Shown here piece after piece: positions 57,464-64,000 of a DNA stretch of 64,000 bases. Origin of the DNA: Herbaspirillum sp. ASV7 (lineage in GTDB: Bacteria; Pseudomonadota; Gammaproteobacteria; Burkholderiales; Burkholderiaceae_D); the NCBI RefSeq assembly GCF_016429215.1, contig NZ_JAELUH010000003.1, positions 1 through 64,000 on the forward strand, written 5' to 3'. Made by a program: the position numbers and the translations under genes. The notes under the pieces were generated by a model. The model saw nothing but the letters and a program-made list of their open reading frames with translations. It had not been told where the DNA came from and did not search any database. Position 1 is the first letter of the stretch. Every line of letters begins with the position of its first letter.

Positions 57464-57732
57464 GGCGGGGCTCCTGGGCATGGGTGCCAACAAGGTCAGC
57501 AAGAAGGAGAGGCCGTGCCGGCGCGGCCTGGGGAATCTGGTTCATGTCGTTTCAGGATGCAGGCGCGGCGCCGGATCACCGGGCGCGTTCGCCAAAGGCC
57601 GTAGTCTAACGCAGGCACCGTTGATGAGGGGATTACCGGGGCCTCTGCAAGCATTTTGCGCAGACGTTAGAATGTCGCCGCGCCGGCACTCCACCGCTGC
57701 GCCCTCCCCCTCCACTACCCGCCGTACCTGCC

Positions 57733-58071
57733 ATGCCCTTTGTCGTCACCGATTCCTGTATCCAGTGCAAGTACACTGATTGCGTCTCCGTCTGCCCGAT
57801 GGATTGCTTCGTCGAGGGACCGAATTTCCTGGCCATCGACCCCGATGGCTGCATCGATTGCTCCATGTGCGTGCCCGAATGCCCGGTCGGCGCCATCTAC
57901 AACGCCACCGACCTGCCCGCCGCGCTGGCGCACTTCGAAGACCTCAACGCCAAGCTGGCCAAGCTGCCCGGCTGGAAGCCCATCACCCAGGCCAAGGCCC
58001 CGCTGCCGGAGCACGAGAAGTGGAAGGACGTAGCCGACAAGCTGCCCCTGCTGAAGATGCCAGAGAGCTGA
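57733..58071 (+). CDS. fdxA: 7Fe ferredoxin FdxA
   Basis: A 112-residue ferredoxin with two iron-sulfur binding sets: CIQCKYTDCVSVCPMDC (first cluster) and CIDCSMCVPECP (second). The layout fits FdxA-type [3Fe-4S][4Fe-4S] ferredoxins. It is monocistronic, followed by a 17-bp perfect hairpin, and convergent with lolA. Confidence 0.95.
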   Translation: MPFVVTDSCIQCKYTDCVSVCPMDCFVEGPNFLAIDPDGCIDCSMCVPECPVGAIYNATDLPAALAHFEDLNAKLAKLPGWKPITQAKAPLPEHEKWKDVADKLPLLKMPES

Positions 58072-58091
58072 GACCAAGCTCTCGCGCCGCA

Positions 58092-58135
58092 ATGACAACA
58101 GCCCCGCAAGCGCAAGCCTGCGGGGCTGTTGTCAT
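58092..58135. terminator. Bidirectional terminator between fdxA and lolA
   Basis: Perfect 17-bp arms (ATGACAACAGCCCCGCA and complement) flank a 10-base loop between convergent genes. Confidence 0.9.
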
Positions 58136-58161
58136 GGGAGAAGGAAACCGCCTCGCGGGCC

Positions 58162-58875
58162 TCAGTTGTTGAACACGTCCGCGCCCTTGGGAATGGTGAA
58201 ACTGAAGCTGTTGGGCTTGAGCGCAGGGTTCTTGTCGAAGCTGTCGAAGCTCAGCACCGAGACCTGGCCGAAGGAATCATGCAACTCCATGGCCACCGGC
58301 ATGCCGTTCTTGAGGCCGATGCCGATGCGGTCAAAGGTGGTGTCGCGGCTCTTGGGAACGGCTTCCAGCCACTCCAGGCCATCCTTGTCGCCGGCTTCCT
58401 TGAGGGTGAAGTTTTTTTCCAGGTCGTTGCTGCCGAAGAGGATCGCCGCCGGCGAGGAACCCAGGGCATTGCCCAGCTTCTTGGTGGTGACCTGGTTCAG
58501 GTCCTTGTCGTAGATGAAGAGCTTTTCGCCGTCGGCCTGGATCACCTGCTCGTAGGGCTTCTGGTAGGTCCAGATGAACTTGCCCGGACGCGAGAACACG
58601 AAGCTGCCGCTGGAGGTATTGATGATCCTGGTGGTGCCGTTCTCGGTCCTGACCATGCGCTGGGTGAAGGCGCCCTTGGCCGACTGCGTGCTGGTGACGA
58701 ATTGCTTGAACTGGTCCAGCGCGGCCGCCGAAGCGCGCCCCGGGGTCAGTGCCGTGATGGCGATGGCGCCTGCCACGGCCAGTGCCGACAGGCCGGCGGC
58801 CATGATCATGCGCCGCAGGTTAAGGGTGCGGGCTTGCGCGCTGCGCAAGCGGGAAGTTGTTCTGGAGTTGTCCAT
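58162..58875 (-). CDS. lolA: Outer-membrane lipoprotein carrier protein LolA
   Basis: A periplasmic chaperone that moves lipoproteins from LolCDE to LolB. Signal sequence with a basic front and the helix MIMAAGLSALAVAGAIAITA. The mature part shows TQSAKGAFTQRMVRT, GSFVFSRPGKFIWTYQKPYE and the C-terminal SFSFTIPKGADVFNN. Start taken at 58875; an ATG at 58890 is possible and 58929 unlikely. It is just downstream of ftsK, a common order. Confidence 0.93.
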   Translation of the reverse strand: MDNSRTTSRLRSAQARTLNLRRMIMAAGLSALAVAGAIAITALTPGRASAAALDQFKQFVTSTQSAKGAFTQRMVRTENGTTRIINTSSGSFVFSRPGKFIWTYQKPYEQVIQADGEKLFIYDKDLNQVTTKKLGNALGSSPAAILFGSNDLEKNFTLKEAGDKDGLEWLEAVPKSRDTTFDRIGIGLKNGMPVAMELHDSFGQVSVLSFDSFDKNPALKPNSFSFTIPKGADVFNN

Positions 58876-58956
58876 GTTGTTCGATTCCATTGTTACTCGA
58901 CGCCCCCACCGGGGGCGGCCACGACGCACTGACGCGCGGCCTTCAAGACTAGAGGA

Positions 58957-61308
58957 TCACTGTTCGGCGTCGCCGCCGCTGGCACCCGCCGGCACCAGGA
59001 TTTCACGGTTGCCATTGGATTGCATGGTCGACACCAGGCCGCTCTGCTCCATCTGCTCCAAGAGCCGCGCGGCGCGGTTGTAGCCGATGCGCAGGTGACG
59101 CTGCACCAGCGAGATCGAGGCCCGGCGATGCTTCAGGACCACGGCCACGGCCTGGTCGTACATCTCGTCGCTCTCGCCGCCACCGGCACCAGCGCCGGCA
59201 CCACCGCCGCCGCCACCACCGTCGGCGTCTTCCAGCACGCCACCCTCTAGGATGCCTTCGATGTAATTCGGTTCCCCCTGGGCCTTCAGGTGTTCGACCA
59301 CGCGGTGCACTTCGTCATCCGAGACAAAGGCACCGTGCACCCGCATCGGCAAGCCGGTGCCCGGCGGGTTGTAGAGCATGTCGCCCATGCCCAGCAGGGT
59401 TTCGGCACCCATCTGGTCAAGGATGGTGCGCGAGTCGATCTTGGAAGAGACCTGGAAGGCAATCCGCGTGGGCACGTTGGCCTTGATCAGGCCAGTGATC
59501 ACGTCCACCGACGGACGCTGGGTCGCCAGGATCAGGTGGATGCCGGCCGCGCGCGCCTTCTGGGCGATACGGGCGATCAGTTCTTCGACCTTCTTGCCCA
59601 CCACCATCATCAGGTCGGCCAGTTCGTCGATGATGATGACGATGGTTTCCAGCTGCTCCAGCGGTTCCGGGGCATCCGGGGTGAGGCTGAAGGGATTGGG
59701 GATCTTCTCGCCGCGCTTGTCGGCGTCGGCGATCTTCTGGTTGTAGCCGGCCAGGTTGCGCACGCCCAGCTTGGACATCTTCTTGTAGCGGCGCTCCATC
59801 TCTTCCACCGCCCAGTTCAGGGCATGGCCGGCCTGGCGCATGTCGGTCACCACCGGCGCCAGCAGGTGCGGGATGCCTTCGTAGATGGACAGTTCCAGCA
59901 TCTTGGGGTCGATCAGGATCAGGCGCACCTGGCGCGGCGTGGACTTGTAGAGCAGTGAGAGGATGGTGGCATTGATACCCACCGACTTGCCCGAACCGGT
60001 GGTACCGGCCACCAGCAAGTGCGGCATCTTGGCCAGGTCGGCCACCACCGGGTTGCCGGCAATGTCCTTGCCCAGCGCCACGGTGAGGCTGGAATGGCTG
60101 TCGTGGTAGACCTTGGAACCCAGGATCTCGGTCAGGCGCACGATCTGGCGCTTGGGGTTGGGCAGTTCCAGGCCCATGTAATTCTTGCCCTGGATGACTT
60201 CCACCACCCGGATCGAGGTCAGCGACAGCGAGCGCGCCAGGTCGCGCGCCAGGTTGACGATCTGGCTGCCCTTCACCCCTGTAGCCGGTTCGATCTCGTA
60301 GCGGGTGATCACCGGCCCCGGATAGGCCGCCACCACCTTGACCTCGACGCCAAAGTCGGAGAGCTTCTTCTCGATCAGGCGGCTGGTGAATTCCAGTGTT
60401 TCCACCGAGACGGTCTGCTGGGCCGGAGGCGCTTCATCCAGCAGCGACAGCGGCGGCAGGTCGGTATCGGCATCGTCGAAGAGGCTGGTCTGCTTTTCCT
60501 TCTGCACGCGCTCGGACTTCTGTACCTCGACGATCTGCGGCTCGATGCGGATGGGCGGCGCCTCGACGATCTTGGCGCGCTCCTGCACCACGGTTTCCTC
60601 GCGCTTGACGGCCGCTTCCTGGCCGGCACGGCGATCCGCACGGGCGGAGAAGAAGTCACGTACCCAGAACAGGCCATCCTCGATGGCGCCGCCGATGCGT
60701 TCCACCGCCGCCAGCCACGACACCTGGAACAGCAGCGAGAAGCCCAGTCCGAACAGCAGCAGCAACAGCAGCGAAGAGCCGGTGAAACCGAAGGTCGGCT
60801 GCACCGACGAGCCGATCATCTCGCCCAGCACGCCGCCGGAGGAATGCGGCAGCTTGGGCGCAAAACGGTGCATGCGGGTGAATTCGATACCCATGCTGCC
60901 GGTGAGCATGAAGACGAAGCCCACGGCGCGGATCAGCGGTTCCTGCTGGTGCTCGGGCTCGACCGGCTGGGCCACCAGGAAGCGGTTGGACAGGCTGCGA
61001 TAACCCTTCCACACCGAACGCCCCAGCAGCACGCACCACCACCAGGCCGACAGGCCGAAGATGTACAGCAGCAGATCGGCCATCCAGGCGCCCACGCGGC
61101 CGCCCCAGTTAGCCACGCGCGGCACGGAACTGGCCACCGACCAGCCCGGGTCGGTCTTGGAATAGCTCAGCAGGATCAGCGCCAAGTAGACCAGCAATGC
61201 AGTCAGCGCCAGCCAGCGCGCCTCGGAGAGCAACCGTACCAGGCGGTTGGGCATCGGCGGCGCCGCTACCTTGTTGGTGCGGATGTGGGCTTGACTCGTC
61301 TTCGACAT
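58957..61308 (-). CDS. ftsK: DNA translocase FtsK
   Basis: A 783-residue division-site DNA pump. Four N-terminal membrane helices, a charged linker (residues ~230-310), and a motor domain with Walker A ([15 protein letters not shown]) and Walker B ([14 protein letters not shown]). A winged-helix gamma domain ([20 protein letters not shown]) reads polar KOPS sequences. The linker before gamma has a Gly-run (GGGGGGGAGAGAGGG). Shorter than E. coli FtsK (1329 aa), as in many betaproteobacteria. Start at 61308. Confidence 0.97.
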   Translation of the reverse strand: MSKTSQAHIRTNKVAAPPMPNRLVRLLSEARWLALTALLVYLALILLSYSKTDPGWSVASSVPRVANWGGRVGAWMADLLLYIFGLSAWWWCVLLGRSVWKGYRSLSNRFLVAQPVEPEHQQEPLIRAVGFVFMLTGSMGIEFTRMHRFAPKLPHSSGGVLGEMIGSSVQPTFGFTGSSLLLLLLFGLGFSLLFQVSWLAAVERIGGAIEDGLFWVRDFFSARADRRAGQEAAVKREETVVQERAKIVEAPPIRIEPQIVEVQKSERVQKEKQTSLFDDADTDLPPLSLLDEAPPAQQTVSVETLEFTSRLIEKKLSDFGVEVKVVAAYPGPVITRYEIEPATGVKGSQIVNLARDLARSLSLTSIRVVEVIQGKNYMGLELPNPKRQIVRLTEILGSKVYHDSHSSLTVALGKDIAGNPVVADLAKMPHLLVAGTTGSGKSVGINATILSLLYKSTPRQVRLILIDPKMLELSIYEGIPHLLAPVVTDMRQAGHALNWAVEEMERRYKKMSKLGVRNLAGYNQKIADADKRGEKIPNPFSLTPDAPEPLEQLETIVIIIDELADLMMVVGKKVEELIARIAQKARAAGIHLILATQRPSVDVITGLIKANVPTRIAFQVSSKIDSRTILDQMGAETLLGMGDMLYNPPGTGLPMRVHGAFVSDDEVHRVVEHLKAQGEPNYIEGILEGGVLEDADGGGGGGGAGAGAGGGESDEMYDQAVAVVLKHRRASISLVQRHLRIGYNRAARLLEQMEQSGLVSTMQSNGNREILVPAGASGGDAEQ

Positions 61309-62657
<1,349 letters not shown>

Positions 62658-62727
62658 ATTCGTGAGAATTCATGACAATTCGTGATAAATTGCTGCGCTG
62701 CGAGAACTCGTAGCGATGCAGGACGTC

Positions 62728-62767
62728 AAAAGCCGGTAACGAGTGATCGTTCCGGCTTTTTTTGTTT
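62728..62767 (+). terminator. trxB terminator
   Basis: AAAAGCCGG-T-AACGA pairs with TCGTT-CCGGCTTTT across GTGA, 14 bp with one bulge, ending in a run of seven or more T. Confidence 0.92.
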
Positions 62768-62802
62768 TCACTCAATCAACTATAACGAACAAGGAAAACA
62801 CC

Positions 62803-63120
62803 GTGCCCCGCCTCACCCCTGCTGTCCTGAGCCTGCTTGCCCCGCTCGGCGTGGCCGCTGTCCTGGCCGCCTGCAGTGCCTCCCGCGAACCCCAGGCGAC
62901 CGACACGGCCGCCTCCGGCCGCTGCGATGCCGGCAAGGCAGAACACCTGATCGGTGAAAACCTCAGCGGCTACGTGGAACGCCAGGCGCAGGCCGAATCG
63001 GGTGCGACCGACACGCGCGTGCTCAAACCGGGCGATGCCGCCACCATGGACTTCAACCCGCGCCGGCTGAACATCCACGTCGATCCCGGCGGGGTCATCA
63101 TCAAGGTCGCCTGTGGCTGA
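62803..63120 (+). CDS. I78-type peptidase inhibitor lipoprotein
   Basis: A 105-residue lipoprotein. GTG start with AAGGA 8 nt upstream; the lipobox LAAC gives lipidated Cys24. The mature domain (CDAGKAEHLIGENLSG, then RVLKPGDAATMDFNPRRLNI and HVDPGGVIIKVACG) fits the Inhibitor I78 (elastase/subtilisin inhibitor) fold with its exposed D-F-N-P-x-R-L loop. It may protect the envelope from serine proteases. Monocistronic between trxB and the Smr gene. Confidence 0.85.
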   Translation: MPRLTPAVLSLLAPLGVAAVLAACSASREPQATDTAASGRCDAGKAEHLIGENLSGYVERQAQAESGATDTRVLKPGDAATMDFNPRRLNIHVDPGGVIIKVACG

Positions 63121-63245
63121 TTTGTGGGACTTGTGAGGCGTCACACAACATCCGTCATACAGATCATCTCAAAGCTGAAGTAGTGACGAGCTTCTGATAC
63201 AGTAGCCAGCTCAGGAAACATTCGCTACAGGGTTGGGTGGCTGTC

Positions 63246-63899
63246 ATGGCGACAATGAAGGATTTCTCGGCGCTCAAGGGATTGCGCCAGAAGTTGAAGG
63301 AACAGGAAAAAGCGCAGGCCGAAGCGCTGGCGCAACAACAACGCCAGGCCGCACAGGCCCGCGAGGAAGCCAATCTCTTTCGCAACAGCGTAGGCCAGGT
63401 TGCCCCCCTGCGTCCAAAAACGGCCGACAAGGCGCACCATGCGCCGGTGCCACCGGCGCCCATCGCGCGCCAGCACCTGGCCGATGAACAGGCCGCCCTG
63501 CTGGAATCGCTCTCCGACGAATTCACCGTCGAGACGCTGATGGACAGCGACGAAAACCTCAGTTTTGCCCGCCCTGGCGTCGGATCCGACGTGCTAGGAA
63601 AATTGCGTCGCGGCAACTGGGTGATCCAGGCCCAGCTAGACCTGCACGGCTACCGCCGCGACCAGGCCCGCGAGGCGCTGGGCGAGTTCCTGCGCCAGTC
63701 GCGTCGGCGCGGTCTGCGCTGCGTGCGCGTGATCCACGGCAAGGGACTGGGTTCGGTCAACAAGGAACCCGTACTCAAGCACAAGGTGCGCAACTGGCTG
63801 GCCCAGAAGGATGAAGTCATGGCCTTCTGCCAGGCACGCGCCGCCGATGGTGGCGCCGGCGCGCTGGTGGTGCTGCTCAAGTCCAGCGAACGGACCTAG
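63246..63899 (+). CDS. Smr/MutS2-like endonuclease-domain protein
   Basis: A 217-residue protein. A coiled-coil N-terminus (GLRQKLKEQEKAQAEALAQQ) precedes a C-terminal Smr domain (residues ~125-215) with LDLHGYRRDQAREAL and HGKGLGSVNKEPVLK. Stand-alone Smr proteins are DNA/RNA nicking nucleases related to the MutS2 C-terminus and to E. coli YdaL. ATG at 63246 or 63255; the GTG at 63237 is possible. Confidence 0.88.
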   Translation: MATMKDFSALKGLRQKLKEQEKAQAEALAQQQRQAAQAREEANLFRNSVGQVAPLRPKTADKAHHAPVPPAPIARQHLADEQAALLESLSDEFTVETLMDSDENLSFARPGVGSDVLGKLRRGNWVIQAQLDLHGYRRDQAREALGEFLRQSRRRGLRCVRVIHGKGLGSVNKEPVLKHKVRNWLAQKDEVMAFCQARAADGGAGALVVLLKSSERT

Positions 63900-63905
63900 C
63901 TCCCT

Positions 63906-64000
63906 TCAGGGCGTGGCCAACGTATCGAGCATGGCCACGATAGCCTCGAAGTGCGGCCGTGCCGCGACATCGGCGGACAGGCAGGCCTGGCGCACACCGG
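63906..64000 (-). CDS. 3' end of an unidentified gene, cut by the window edge
   Basis: The minus strand is open from the edge to a TGA at 63906, coding at least 31 residues ending HFEAIVAMLDTLATP. Codon use looks coding, and it is convergent with the Smr gene. Too short to name. Confidence 0.5.
   Translation of the reverse strand, partial: GVRQACLSADVAARPHFEAIVAMLDTLATP

Overview
The window is a 64 kb stretch of GC-rich (roughly 60-65% by eye) betaproteobacterial chromosome. Gene content, gene order and protein sequences fit Oxalobacteraceae, most likely Herbaspirillum or a close relative; this assignment rests on recalled family features, not on a database search. The first 20 bases are a Tn5 mosaic-end (Nextera) adapter, so position 1 is a contig edge.

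Region 1 (21-5784) is the right-hand end of a P2-like prophage or satellite: small early proteins, an Ogr/Delta zinc-finger activator, a gpA-type HUH replication endonuclease, a DUF4224 protein and a tyrosine integrase. It ends in a 3' fragment of tRNA-Leu(UAA), which marks the attachment site. No structural genes are visible; any would lie beyond the contig edge.

Region 2 (5969-22275) holds metabolic and signalling genes: a DUF2242 lipoprotein, a ribH preceded by an FMN riboswitch, a YbaL-type cation/proton antiporter, HtpX, a response regulator-CheC-diguanylate cyclase operon, cstA-ybdD divergent from a NarL-type two-component system, cobT-cobS-cobC, and cheV. Region 3 (22521-23218) is a minus-strand tRNA cluster with four tRNA-Gly(GCC) copies and one tRNA-Cys.

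Region 4 (23277-38637) is minus-strand housekeeping: pgsA, uvrC, then lepA-lepB-rnc-era-recO-pdxJ-acpS-nagZ, and the sigma-E cluster rpoE-rseA-(rseB)-degP. The rseB slot contains only a decayed relic in three reading frames. Region 5 (38707-46338) is the fatty-acid/phospholipid cluster yceD-rpmF-plsX-fabH-fabD-fabG-acpP-fabF, with maf divergent.

Region 6 (46472-64000) has a candidate small RNA carrying two anti-Shine-Dalgarno motifs, an HPP-CBS membrane protein, MarR and LacI regulators, two c-di-GMP enzymes around a tRNA-Ser, then serS, rarA, fdxA, lolA-ftsK, trxB, an I78-type inhibitor lipoprotein and an Smr-domain protein. The most notable observations are the rseB relic beside intact rpoE/rseA/degP, the anti-SD small RNA candidate, and a long hairpin directly upstream of rnc.
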